Part shown: one piece after another, positions 53,324-62,459 of the stretch
How the letters are laid out: each line of letters starts with the position of its first letter
Numbering within the stretch: the first letter of the stretch is position 1
Assembly: GCF_900104085.1 (NCBI RefSeq)
Contig: NZ_FNLD01000003.1
Span: forward strand, 62,001 to 126,000
DNA length: 64,000 nt
Reading direction: 5' to 3'
DNA from: Pseudoxanthomonas sp. CF125
GTDB taxonomy: Bacteria > Pseudomonadota > Gammaproteobacteria > Xanthomonadales > Xanthomonadaceae
Notes under the pieces: model-generated
What the model was told of the DNA's origin: nothing
Database searches by the model: none
What the model saw: only the letters and a program-made list of their open reading frames with translations
Program-made: the position numbers and the translations under genes

Positions 53324-53988
53324 CACTCCTCGTCCCCAGCGCGGTAGCCATAGCCAACCTCGGTTATTACCACTCCTTCTCCAAGCTTGCGCCTCAATTG
53401 ATGTACATACACGGCAATCGTGTTACTGCCGATCTCCGCATCGTCGCCGTAGAGGCGATCCTGCAACTGGTCTCGGGTGAGCACCCGAGTGCGTGATTCG
53501 AACAGCGCTAGCAAGATGCGGAACTCGCTCACACTCAGACTCACGCGTCTGCCGCCGCGGGTCACCGTTTTCGCCGCAGGATCGATCTCGACGTCACGCC
53601 AATGAAGCAAACCCGTAACTCCGCCACGGCTGCGCCGCAGAACTGCGCGCAACCGAGCCAGCATCTCATCGCGCTGGAAGGGCTTGACGATGTAATCATC
53701 CGCCCCCGCATCCAAGCCGCGGACGCGGTCGCTCAGTTGGTCGCGCGCTGTGATGATCAGCACGGGTGTCGGGTCATAGCGGCCGCGCATCGTAGCCAGC
53801 ACGTCCAAACCCGAGCCATGTGGTAGTCCGAGATCGAGCAACACTGCGACAAAGGCATGATCAACCAAGGCCGCTCGTGCAGATCCAACGTCTTCGCAAT
53901 GGACCACGCGCCAGCCCTCTTGGCCAAGCGCTGCTTTGAGCGCCCGGCCGAGCATGAGGTCGTCTTCAACGAGGAGGATCGCGTCCAT
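53323..53988 (-). CDS. OmpR-family response regulator
   Basis: 221 aa. Receiver domain with LLVEDD, phospho-Asp in LLDLGLPHG, ITARD and YIVKPF; C-terminal winged helix (ILLALFESRTRVLTRDQLQDRLYG ... SNTIAVYVHQLRRKLG). First gene of the pair. Similar to QseB/PmrA/TctD-type regulators; target genes unknown, likely outer-membrane or envelope genes. Confidence 0.93.
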   Translation of the reverse strand: MDAILLVEDDLMLGRALKAALGQEGWRVVHCEDVGSARAALVDHAFVAVLLDLGLPHGSGLDVLATMRGRYDPTPVLIITARDQLSDRVRGLDAGADDYIVKPFQRDEMLARLRAVLRRSRGGVTGLLHWRDVEIDPAAKTVTRGGRRVSLSVSEFRILLALFESRTRVLTRDQLQDRLYGDDAEIGSNTIAVYVHQLRRKLGEGVVITEVGYGYRAGDEE

Positions 53989-54303
53989 TGTGTGCGCTAG
54001 TGAGTTGGCCGGTGATTGTCAACCAGTGCCATTAATAACGGATTAAACCGGCTCTTGAAAAGCCAAGCGGTTCATCTGGCGTCGTAATCGTGGCCTGCGT
54101 GCGCCCTGATCAGACATCGGTGCCGAGTGTCTTAAACGCAAATTAATCCCTTCCGATAGAAAGTGCCGCACCGCCGCTCATTGCTCAGCGCGTGGGCCTT
54201 CCACCCAGTGAGGAAAACCATGGTCAGTTCAATAGCTTCTGCGACACTCTCTCGGCGCGCTCCAGCCTTGATTGCAATGGGAACTTCGGCCACGGGCTCA
54301 AAC
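53989..54303. other. 315-nt spacer with divergent promoters
   Basis: Separates the leftward two-component pair from the rightward SDR. Should hold both promoters; I see no clear operator, RNA or gene. An upstream open frame to 54163 is in phase with the SDR but has no family character. Confidence 0.4.
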
Positions 54304-55311
54304 ATGCGCCCAAAGCATTCGCGTTGGCGAGCCAGCATCGCGGTCTTTGGCTTGCTCTTGCTCACGGCATGCGCCTCGGGAAAATCGGTCGCGCAAGGCC
54401 AGCCTAAACCTGATTGGAGCTTGGCGGACATGCCTCCTCAGAACGGGCGGATTTTCCTCGTAACCGGTGGAACCAGCGGTATCGGATACGAAACCGCCAA
54501 AGCACTGGCGGGCGCAGGGGCGGTGGTAATCATCGCCGCGCGCCATCCCGAGCGTGGCCAGGAGGCGATCGCAAGCATCCGACAAGCGACGCCCAATGCC
54601 AATGTCCAGTTTGAAACTTTGGACTTGTCCGATCTCTCTTCGGTCCATGCACTGAGCACTCGCCTGACTGCATCACTGCCCCATCTCGACGGCCTGATCA
54701 ACAACGCCGGCATCATGGAACCACCCGAGCGAGGCGTATCTAAAAACGGGTTAGAAATGCAGTTCGCCGTCAATTACCTAGGCCACTTTGCCCTGACCGC
54801 AGACCTGCTGCCACTTTTGCGAAAGGCAGATGAGCCACGGGTCGTCACCTTGTCCAGCATTGCCGCAGCGCGTGGCGCCCTGCACTTCGAAGACCTGCAA
54901 TTTGAGCAGGCGTATAGTCCGGCCGACGCTTACAGCCAATCCAAGCTGGCTTGCCTCATGTTCGCGCGCGAACTGCAAGCCCGCAGCGACGCTGGTGGCT
55001 GGGGCATCAAGAGCATCGCATCCCATCCAGGAGTATCGCGGACTGAATTGCTGGCCAATCGCGACGGTTTTTCCGGCTTCGCCCGTCGCAACTTGTCGTT
55101 CCTGTTTCAGCCAGCTGCGCGCGGTGCATTGCCAACTCTCTATGCAGCCACTGCGCCCGATGCCTTGGGAGGGAGCTACTACGGCCCGACGGGCTTCATG
55201 GAAGTGCGCGGTCCACTCGGCTTGGCGGACGTGCCTGCCGCCGCAACGGAATCCCAGGCGTCCACCCGTTTATGGGAGATCAGCGAGAAGTTATCTGCTA
55301 CCGAGTTCTAG
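54304..55311 (+). CDS. SDR with lipoprotein-type signal, duplicate module A
   Basis: 335 aa. A leader with lipobox LLLLTAC precedes a Ser/Gln linker (SGKSVAQGQPKPDWSLADM) and a normal SDR core: RIFLVTGGTSGIGYETAKAL, LINNAGIMEPPERG and YSQSKLACLM (Tyr-x3-Lys). The signal is unusual for an NAD(P)-dependent enzyme. Start ATG 54304 chosen because it begins the signal. Family is the retinol-dehydrogenase-like SDR group (WWOX/RDH). Paired with a transporter gene 102 nt downstream; the module is duplicated beside it. Confidence 0.88.
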   Translation: MRPKHSRWRASIAVFGLLLLTACASGKSVAQGQPKPDWSLADMPPQNGRIFLVTGGTSGIGYETAKALAGAGAVVIIAARHPERGQEAIASIRQATPNANVQFETLDLSDLSSVHALSTRLTASLPHLDGLINNAGIMEPPERGVSKNGLEMQFAVNYLGHFALTADLLPLLRKADEPRVVTLSSIAAARGALHFEDLQFEQAYSPADAYSQSKLACLMFARELQARSDAGGWGIKSIASHPGVSRTELLANRDGFSGFARRNLSFLFQPAARGALPTLYAATAPDALGGSYYGPTGFMEVRGPLGLADVPAAATESQASTRLWEISEKLSATEF

Positions 55312-55413
55312 ACACGAGTTCACTGTTCCAACCGTGATTTACCCTCCACAACTCTGCTCTCCCACTGGGTAGCGGGTTGCACTGAGCCAGAATTTGTATT
55401 CACGAGGCGCAAC

Positions 55414-56781
55414 GTGACACCTATCCCCCGCAAAACTGGTCCGCTACAAACATTGTTCAATCTTCGCCGCGAGGAACTCGGGCCTGTAGCGATCTCCGCG
55501 CTGTTCTTTTTCTGCGTGCTGACCGCACTGATGTTGCTGCGACCCGTTCGCGACGCGTTGGGCATGGAGCGCGGCATCGAAAGTATCCGGTGGTTGTTCA
55601 TCGGGACCGCGGTAGTAACGCTGGCAGTCAACCCACTGTTTGGCTGGCTGGTTAGCCGCCTTCGGCGGCTGCAGTTCATCGGCGCGACCTATGGTTTCTT
55701 TGTGCTGAGCTTGGTGGGTTTTTGGGCCTTGTTGATGTTTGCCCCCGGCGCCGTGGGGCAACGCAGCGGACAAGTTTTCTTCGTCTGGTTCAGCGTGTTC
55801 AACCTCTTCGTCACCATGGTCTTTTGGGCTTTGCTGGCCGACCGCTTCACCAGCGATCAAGGCAAGCGATTTTTTGCCCTGATTTCCGTCGGTGGCACCC
55901 TCGGCGCAATCTTCGGCCCGTGGCTCACCTCTCAGCTGGCCGAGCCGCTGGGCACGCCCAGCCTGCTTTTGGTCGCAGGAGGATTTCTACTGCTGGCCCT
56001 GGCTGCCGCTTGGCTGCTCGTGCGCGTGGCACCGGATCGTGCCAATACCGATGCGCCCATCCCCGCCGCCCGATTTGCCAGTGAGGCCGAACGCATAGGC
56101 GGTAGTGCATGGGCAGGCCTGCGTGCAGTGCTCCGCTCGCGCTATTTGACCGGGATTGCGGGCTACATCCTGCTGATGACCGTGCTTGCGACCTTCATCT
56201 ACTTCACTCGCCTGCAAATGGTCGCCGCCGTTTCCGACAGCATGGACACGCGCGCAGCGCTATTGGGTAGCATCGATATGTGGACGCAAGTGGCCGTGTT
56301 GGTGCTACAGCTCACGCTGACCGGAAAAATAATCAAGCGCTTTGGCCTGGGCATTGCGCTGGCCATTCTGCCGCTTGCTACCGCGATCGGCTTCATAGGG
56401 TTGGCGATCTACGGCTCATTCGTGGTGCTGGTCCTGTTGGAGGCAACCAACCGAGCCGTGCAGCGCGGCATCACCCGGCCCGCGCGAGAGGCGCTATTCA
56501 CGGTGGTGAGCCGCGAGGATAAATACAAGGCAAAAGCCTTCGTGGATACCTTCATTTACCGCGTTGGCGATGTTGCCGGTGCGCAAACCGAAGGCCTGCT
56601 CGGACGGCTGGGGCTGGCAATGGGCGGGCTGGCCAGTGTGGTGCTGCCGCTGGCCTTGGTCTGGGCAACCTTGGGCCTTTGGCTGGGACGCACACAGGGT
56701 AAGCATGTCACAGCATTGCCAGCCGGCATCACCCACCGCGCAGGCAACAAAGCGGGCTACGAACCCGGCAATCGTCCGTAG
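55414..56781 (+). CDS. Nucleotide-translocase-like MFS membrane protein, module A
   Basis: 455 aa, twelve predicted helices. Diagnostic segments: RPVRDALGMERGIESIRWLF, NPLFGWLVSRLRR and DKYKAKAFVDTFIYRVGD. These match the ATP:ADP antiporter/Npt-like family (TLC-related) in proteobacteria. Start is GTG 55414 with GAGG upstream. Follows SDR-A. Role unknown: may move nucleotides or an unrelated solute. Confidence 0.8.
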   Translation: MTPIPRKTGPLQTLFNLRREELGPVAISALFFFCVLTALMLLRPVRDALGMERGIESIRWLFIGTAVVTLAVNPLFGWLVSRLRRLQFIGATYGFFVLSLVGFWALLMFAPGAVGQRSGQVFFVWFSVFNLFVTMVFWALLADRFTSDQGKRFFALISVGGTLGAIFGPWLTSQLAEPLGTPSLLLVAGGFLLLALAAAWLLVRVAPDRANTDAPIPAARFASEAERIGGSAWAGLRAVLRSRYLTGIAGYILLMTVLATFIYFTRLQMVAAVSDSMDTRAALLGSIDMWTQVAVLVLQLTLTGKIIKRFGLGIALAILPLATAIGFIGLAIYGSFVVLVLLEATNRAVQRGITRPAREALFTVVSREDKYKAKAFVDTFIYRVGDVAGAQTEGLLGRLGLAMGGLASVVLPLALVWATLGLWLGRTQGKHVTALPAGITHRAGNKAGYEPGNRP

Positions 56782-56889
56782 CCAAGGCCTCCGTCTTTCT
56801 ACACCCAACAGGCACGTCTGCAAAACCGACCGAATGCCATCCATCCAAGTGTTGTTGCAATCCCAGTCCCTTCCCCCACAAAGGTAAAG

Positions 56890-57981
56890 ATGATGACTAA
56901 CCCCACGGCTCCAAATATCCCTTCCCCGCGCATCCACGAATCCCACAAGGTGCGACCCGCTCATCCCGGATGGGGCAAGCGCTTAGCTGCCGTTGGCCTG
57001 CTCGCGAGTTGCGCATTTTACGTGGGCAGTGCCTTGGCGCAGAGCCAACCCAAGCCAGATTGGAGTTTGTCCGACATGCCCTCTCAGAAAGACCGCGTTT
57101 TCGTGATCACCGGCGGCACCAGCGGCATGGGCTATGAAGACGCCAAGGCGTTGGCTGCCGTGGGCGCCCAAGTTGTCATCGCCGCACGCAACCCCGAGCG
57201 TGGTCAAGAAGCGATTGATCGCATAAAGCAAGAAGTGCCCAAGGCCAAAGTGCAGTTTGAATCCGTAGACTTGTCCGACTTGTCTTCCGTGCGGGAACTA
57301 GGCCAACGTCTGCGCACGACGTTGCCGCGGGTGGATGGTCTGATCAACAACGCAGCCATCATGGCGCCACCCGAACGCGGCACTTCTCCGGATGGCTTGG
57401 AGATGCAGTTCGCCACCAACTATGCAGGGCACTTTGTTCTAACTGCCGAACTTTTGCCTTTGTTGCGTAAGAGTGAGTCCCCGCGCGTTGTAACACTTTC
57501 GAGCATTGCCGTTCACCAGGGCAGCCTTCATTTCGATGACCTGCAGTTCACCCAAAAATACGTGCCGATGGCCGCCTATGCTCAGTCCAAGCTGTCTTGC
57601 TTGATGTTTGCGTTTGAGCTGCAACGGCGCAGCGATGCGGCAGGCTGGGGAATCCGTAGTGTGGCCGCCCACCCCGGCGTGGCGGTAACTGAACTTGTTG
57701 CGCGAGGTCCCGGCTTGGACAGTGAACAGGGACGTCAGTGGTCCAGCAACCGCGAACACTTCCAGACCGCGGCCCAGGGAGCAATTCCTACGCTCTACGC
57801 TGCCACCGCTCAGGACGTGCAGGGCGGTGCCTACTACGGTCCGAAGGGCCCTCGTGAGATTGCCGGGCCGCTTGGGCTGGCGACGGTGCCTGCTGCCGCC
57901 CGTGATACTGCAGCGGCGGCCCGTCTCTGGACACTCACTGAAGAGACCACCAACACGCGTTTCCCGGCCTCTACCCGTTGA
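56890..57981 (+). CDS. SDR with signal-type N-terminus, duplicate module B
   Basis: 363 aa, paralogue of module A SDR. N-terminal hydrophobic leader (RLAAVGLLASCAFYVGSALAQ) with possible cleavage after ALA, then the same SQPKPDWSLSDMPSQ junction and core FVITGGTSGMGYEDAKAL, LINNAAIMAPPERG and YAQSKLSCLM. Same family as module A; leader type differs. 108 nt after the module A transporter, so all four genes may be one transcript. Confidence 0.88.
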   Translation: MMTNPTAPNIPSPRIHESHKVRPAHPGWGKRLAAVGLLASCAFYVGSALAQSQPKPDWSLSDMPSQKDRVFVITGGTSGMGYEDAKALAAVGAQVVIAARNPERGQEAIDRIKQEVPKAKVQFESVDLSDLSSVRELGQRLRTTLPRVDGLINNAAIMAPPERGTSPDGLEMQFATNYAGHFVLTAELLPLLRKSESPRVVTLSSIAVHQGSLHFDDLQFTQKYVPMAAYAQSKLSCLMFAFELQRRSDAAGWGIRSVAAHPGVAVTELVARGPGLDSEQGRQWSSNREHFQTAAQGAIPTLYAATAQDVQGGAYYGPKGPREIAGPLGLATVPAAARDTAAAARLWTLTEETTNTRFPASTR

Positions 57982-58198
57982 TCGCGACACGCCTCTAACG
58001 TTTATCGGGTCGTCGATGCGGCCCTAGCCTCTAGGCGTTACGAAACCCGCACAGAAGCCACACGAGTCGCCGTTTGGCTCCTGTGCGGCTCCCCGGCCGC
58101 TCGTTTCTAGCCCTCGTGACTTGGGGCCATTGATGTGCGCACGCCTTCCAGCCGACTGAACGCCTCTGTGCTAGCGCGGGTGTGCCCAGGAATTACCC

Positions 58199-59632
58199 AT
58201 GAGTCGCATCGAACTATCCACCTCGAGCCGCCGAGGCATCTGGGAGACCATGTTCGACCTTCGCCGCGACGAAGTTGGACCGGTTCTCATCGCGGCGCTT
58301 TTCTTCTTCTGTGTGCTGACGGCCCTGATGGTGCTCAGACCTGCACGGGACGCCTTGGGCATGGAGCGTGGAATAGAGAGCGTGCGTTGGTTGATTGGCA
58401 TAACCGCTGTAGTAACGCTCGCAGCAAATCCGGTGTTCGGTTGGCTGGTCAGTCGTCTCAAGCGGTTGCAGGTGATTGCCGCGACTTACGGCTTCTTCGT
58501 GCTGAGTTTGATGGGATTCTGGGTACTAATTGAGTTTGCGCCTGGCACCCTCAGTCAAACCAGCAGCCTGGTGTTCTATGTTTGGTTCAACGTATTCAAC
58601 CTGTTCGCCACCATGGTGTTCTGGGCGCTGCTGACCGACCGCTTCACCAGCGAGCAGGGCAGGCGCTTCTTCGCCCTGATCTCCATCGGCGGCACGCTAG
58701 GCGCCATCTTCGGGCCCTTGCTTACCTCCCAGCTCGCCCAGCCGCTGGGGACGCCTAGCCTGTTGTTGGTCGCCGCCGGCTTCCTGCTGTTGGCTTTATT
58801 GAGTGCATGTTGGCTGCTATGGGCCACGCCCGATCGCACAATCGACACCGTTGCCGCATGGTCGTTCTCAGAGGACTCCGATACGCGTATTGGCGGCAGC
58901 GCTTGGAGCGGTATTCGCTCGGTGTTCCGCTCTCCCTATCTCAGTGGCGTGGCCGGGTATGTGATGCTGATGGCCGTGATGGTGACCTTCGTTTACTTCA
59001 CGCGCTTGCAGATGGTGGCGACCATGGCTGACGACACCGACGCGCGTGCGGCGATCATGGGCAATATCGACATGTGGACCCATGTCGCGGTGCTGGTATT
59101 GCAACTCACCCTGGCAGGACCAATCATCAAGCGGTTCGGCTTGAGCATCACACTGATGATCTTGCCCGTAACCACAGCGATTGGCTTTATTGGACTAGGC
59201 CTCTATGGCTCGATCGGCGTCCTGGTGCTGCTAGAGGCCGCTACCCGCGCAGTGCAGCGGGGCATTACCCAGCCCGCGCGCGAAGCGCTATTCACCGTGG
59301 TTAATCGCGAGGACAAATACAAGGCCAAGGCTTTCATCGACACTTTCGTATATCGCACGGGCGATGTCGTAGGCGCGCAGACCGAAGGTGCGTTGGGTCG
59401 GATTGGCTTGGCGATGGGCAGTTTGGTCAGCGTGGTTTTGCCGTTGGCGCTGGTCTGGACGGCTTTGGCGGTATGGCTGGGGCAGGCTCAAGCGCGTCGC
59501 GCGTCGCAATGGTCAAACCACTCTTCACCCAAAGTATCAAAAGTTGCGAATGACAAGAGCAATCCACTTACAGCGGACAAAGATGCGACTTTAACTGAGA
59601 ACGGCGGGCTACCTTTACGAAAAGCCAGCTAG
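58199..59632 (+). CDS. Nucleotide-translocase-like MFS membrane protein, module B
   Basis: 477 aa paralogue of the transporter at 55414. Shared blocks: RPARDALGMERGIESVRWL, NPVFGWLVSRLKR and DKYKAKAFIDTFVYRTGD, nearly same in order and spacing. C-terminus is a longer hydrophilic tail (SNHSSPKVSKVANDKSN). Membrane part identical in layout, so recent tandem duplication with the SDR. Function unknown. Confidence 0.8.
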   Translation: MSRIELSTSSRRGIWETMFDLRRDEVGPVLIAALFFFCVLTALMVLRPARDALGMERGIESVRWLIGITAVVTLAANPVFGWLVSRLKRLQVIAATYGFFVLSLMGFWVLIEFAPGTLSQTSSLVFYVWFNVFNLFATMVFWALLTDRFTSEQGRRFFALISIGGTLGAIFGPLLTSQLAQPLGTPSLLLVAAGFLLLALLSACWLLWATPDRTIDTVAAWSFSEDSDTRIGGSAWSGIRSVFRSPYLSGVAGYVMLMAVMVTFVYFTRLQMVATMADDTDARAAIMGNIDMWTHVAVLVLQLTLAGPIIKRFGLSITLMILPVTTAIGFIGLGLYGSIGVLVLLEAATRAVQRGITQPAREALFTVVNREDKYKAKAFIDTFVYRTGDVVGAQTEGALGRIGLAMGSLVSVVLPLALVWTALAVWLGQAQARRASQWSNHSSPKVSKVANDKSNPLTADKDATLTENGGLPLRKAS

Positions 59633-59825
59633 CTCAAGCCAGACATTGCATCAAGGACGTCGGATCCTCACTCATGCGAAGCCGTCCTGCCTATAAGCCA
59701 AGATGCTTCATACAGAAGGGCACTAACTGGTCGATAGATCCTATTATCTCGTCTATTGAACATCTGCATATTTGCCGGATCTACTCGGCTGATTTCATAC
59801 CCCTCAAGCCATCAAGGATAGTCAG

Positions 59826-60863
59826 ATGATAAATATTCCGGGTACAACAAGAATCTTGCCTTCTCCTACAGCCTTGGGCAGGATGGAGTCGATGAAAAAC
59901 TCCCTATCCAAGTCCAAGTCTGGCGACGAACCTAGGCACGGCACCCCCGCCGCGCTGCTCGCGGCCGTAACGGATTTTGTCGAGTCTCAGGGCGGCGGCG
60001 AAGGGCACTTCCTCACGCCCATGGAAGGCGTTCACATCCTGCGCGCACTCCAAGAAATTATGCCCGTGCGTCACATCTACCGGCCTTCGCTTTGCGTGGT
60101 GGTCCAAGGCGCAAAGCAGATCTTCTTTGGCGATAGGGTCCTGGACTATCGCGAGATGGAATGCCTCATAGTGAGCATTGAATTGCCGGCAACCGGACGC
60201 ATGATTGGAGCAACACCCGGCACTCCGTTTTTGGGCATTACGATCGAGTTCGATATAGCCATGCTGCGGGAAGTCATGCAGCAGTTGGCGGCCCCGCCCA
60301 CACCGAATCCCGCGTCTAGTCCGTGCGTGTTCGTGGGCCAGGTTGACACGCCACTGGCAGATTGCATCGTGCGCCTGGCTAAGATGGCGCAAACGCCCGA
60401 AGCGGCTCCGATTCTCTATCCGTCCGTTATGCGAGAAATCTGCTACTGGCTTCTGACTGGCCCTTTTGGCAGCGAGATCGCCAAGCTTGCCTTGCCAGAA
60501 ACGCATACCGAGCGCGTTGCTCAGGCCATTCGTCTTCTTCACGAGAACTTCAACCAGAATTTAAGCGTGAAGCAGCTTGCCGAAGCCGCGAGGATGAGCC
60601 CCTCTTCCTTTCACCAGCACTTTAGGGCCATCACAGCAATGACACCGGTGCAGTACCAGAAACAGCTGCGCTTGCTTGAGGCACGGCGCTTGATGGTTTT
60701 TGACGCGGCGAATGTTTCGGAAGCCGCTTACAAAGTCGGCTATGAAAGTGCATCCCAGTTCAGCCGGGAGTACGCGCGATCCTTTGGCGCGGCGCCAAAG
60801 CGAGACGTGACCAACTTCAAAGCCCTCCTCGCTTTCGGATCCAGGCAAGTCAGCGTCGCTTGA
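59826..60863 (+). CDS. AraC-family regulator with AraC_N domain
   Basis: 345 aa. AraC_N-type sensor (RHIYRPSLCVVVQGAKQIFFG) and C-terminal DNA-binding repeats: LSVKQLAEAARMSPSSFHQHF and VSEAAYKVGYESASQFSREYAR. ATG 59826 has AAGGA 8 nt upstream. Located between the duplicated SDR modules and a further SDR, so a candidate activator of this set. Confidence 0.92.
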   Translation: MINIPGTTRILPSPTALGRMESMKNSLSKSKSGDEPRHGTPAALLAAVTDFVESQGGGEGHFLTPMEGVHILRALQEIMPVRHIYRPSLCVVVQGAKQIFFGDRVLDYREMECLIVSIELPATGRMIGATPGTPFLGITIEFDIAMLREVMQQLAAPPTPNPASSPCVFVGQVDTPLADCIVRLAKMAQTPEAAPILYPSVMREICYWLLTGPFGSEIAKLALPETHTERVAQAIRLLHENFNQNLSVKQLAEAARMSPSSFHQHFRAITAMTPVQYQKQLRLLEARRLMVFDAANVSEAAYKVGYESASQFSREYARSFGAAPKRDVTNFKALLAFGSRQVSVA

Positions 60864-61012
60864 AGGTGTGTGGGCCGCCAGGCTGGGACGCATGTCAATC
60901 TGGCGCATTGGAGGATTAGGCAGATTTTCTCCGGTATCCGGCATGGAGCTTGGCCGCGCGATGGGTGATCGTCATGACAGCGCCGATTTCGGCTTCTCGA
61001 AAGGCAACTGCC

Positions 61013-61990
61013 ATGACCCGCTGGACCACGGAAGACATCCCTCCCCAGTACGGTCGCACAGCCGTGGTCACCGGCACAGGCGGCCTTGGATACGAGGATG
61101 CGCTCGCCCTGACGCGTGCTGGCTGCGAGGTCATTATTGCCGGGCGCGATCCACGAAAAGGCGCCGATGCTGTCCGACGCATCCGCAGTGAAGTATCGCC
61201 GGCGAAGATTTCCTTCGAGCAACTTGATCTTGCCAGTCTTGCATCGGTTTCCGCCTTCGCTGAGCGCGTGGGTAAGCAGCAGAGCAAGCTCGACCTTCTC
61301 ATCAACAACGCGGGCGTGATGGTGCCTCCGCAGCGGCAATTGACGTCCGATGGCTTTGAGCTGCAGTTGGGCACCAACTACCTCGGCCATTTCGCACTCA
61401 CTTGTCATTTGCTGCCGTTACTTCGCAAGGGTGACGATCCACGCGTGATCTCCCTATCCAGTGTCGCCGCGCGCGACGGGGCGATCGACTTTGACGACCT
61501 GAATTCAGAACATGGCTATAAGGCCATGCCGGTCTATAGCCAGTCCAAGCTGGCTTGCTTGATGTTTGCCATCGAGCTGCAACGGAGAAGCGACGCTGCT
61601 GGCTGGGGCATCTCCAGTATTGCCGCCCATCCAGGCGTTTCCCGCACCGATCTTTTGCACAATGGACCGGGTCGCTGGAGCGCCTTCGGAATAGCTAGGT
61701 CCCTGCTTCCCTTTCTCTTTCAGCCTGCGGCCCAGGGTGCATTGCCGACCCTATTCTCCGCTACCTCACCCGAGGCAAAGGGTGGGGCTTACTACGGCCC
61801 CGATAAGTTAAGCGAGACGCGCGGCTTTCCCGCATCCGCGAAAATCCCTCCACAAGCGCTGGACAAGATTGCATCTGCTCGTTTGTGGCAGATTTCTCAG
61901 GTCCTCACCGATGTGGATTTCGGGTCTGAGGCAATCAAAGCGGCCGATTCTCGTGGGCAAGCAATAGGCCCAAGGTTAGCCGCGATATGA
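61013..61990 (+). CDS. SDR, RDH-like, shortened glycine motif
   Basis: 325 aa, same subgroup as the two SDRs above but no signal sequence: MTRWTTEDIPPQYGRTAVVT starts the core. The nucleotide motif reads TGTGGLGYED, one residue shorter than TGGTSGIGYE in the paralogues. INNAGVMVPPQR and YSQSKLACLM are kept. ATG 61013 has AAAGG upstream; ATG 60974 is possible. Activity with NAD(P) therefore needs testing. Probably driven by the AraC gene upstream, which ends 149 nt earlier. Confidence 0.88.
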   Translation: MTRWTTEDIPPQYGRTAVVTGTGGLGYEDALALTRAGCEVIIAGRDPRKGADAVRRIRSEVSPAKISFEQLDLASLASVSAFAERVGKQQSKLDLLINNAGVMVPPQRQLTSDGFELQLGTNYLGHFALTCHLLPLLRKGDDPRVISLSSVAARDGAIDFDDLNSEHGYKAMPVYSQSKLACLMFAIELQRRSDAAGWGISSIAAHPGVSRTDLLHNGPGRWSAFGIARSLLPFLFQPAAQGALPTLFSATSPEAKGGAYYGPDKLSETRGFPASAKIPPQALDKIASARLWQISQVLTDVDFGSEAIKAADSRGQAIGPRLAAI

Positions 61991-62027
61991 GGACCGGGAC
62001 CGATCTCCGACTCATGCGAGGCCAGTA

Positions 62028-62387
62028 ATGCACAAGTATCTTGTTTATGCGGCATACGGCTGGCTCACGCTGAGCGGGACACTTCATTTTGTGGTTGACG
62101 TCGTATCCCAACACCTGCGCGGGAAACGCACACCAGGCTTGGAGACCACGCTCTACTACGGTCTGAACTCTGCATTCTCATTGGGTCAGGTCGTCTTCGG
62201 TCTCTTGGGACTGTTCCTTGCCTGGCGCCATATCGACATCCTCAGCCAGGCACCCGTGCTGGGGTTGTCGTTGGTGGCGGGTATCGGATGGTTGGCGCTT
62301 ACGTTCCTCTTCATGGGCTACTGGGAGCCCAAGCTCAATGTCAGTGTCTATTGCATCCTGATTCTCGCGGTCATCGTTACACGTTGA
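62028..62387 (+). CDS. Small four-helix membrane protein, unknown
   Basis: 119 aa, mostly hydrophobic with about four TM helices (LVYAAYGWLTLSGTLHFVVD; FSLGQVVFGLLGLFLAW; VLGLSLVAGIGWLALTFLF; YCILILAVIV). No motif recognised; loosely DoxX-like. 37 nt after the SDR, so likely the same transcript. Function unknown. Confidence 0.7.
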   Translation: MHKYLVYAAYGWLTLSGTLHFVVDVVSQHLRGKRTPGLETTLYYGLNSAFSLGQVVFGLLGLFLAWRHIDILSQAPVLGLSLVAGIGWLALTFLFMGYWEPKLNVSVYCILILAVIVTR

Positions 62388-62459
62388 ACTCGGCCGGTCT
62401 TTAAAGTGAAGGCAATAATCGAATCTAAGCGGACGTAAGAGCTGCCGCGAGACTGTTCC

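Noticed and set aside
54132-54431. 99-aa minus-strand ORF in front of the SDR
   Set aside because: Overlaps the lipoprotein-type leader of the SDR and has no motif.
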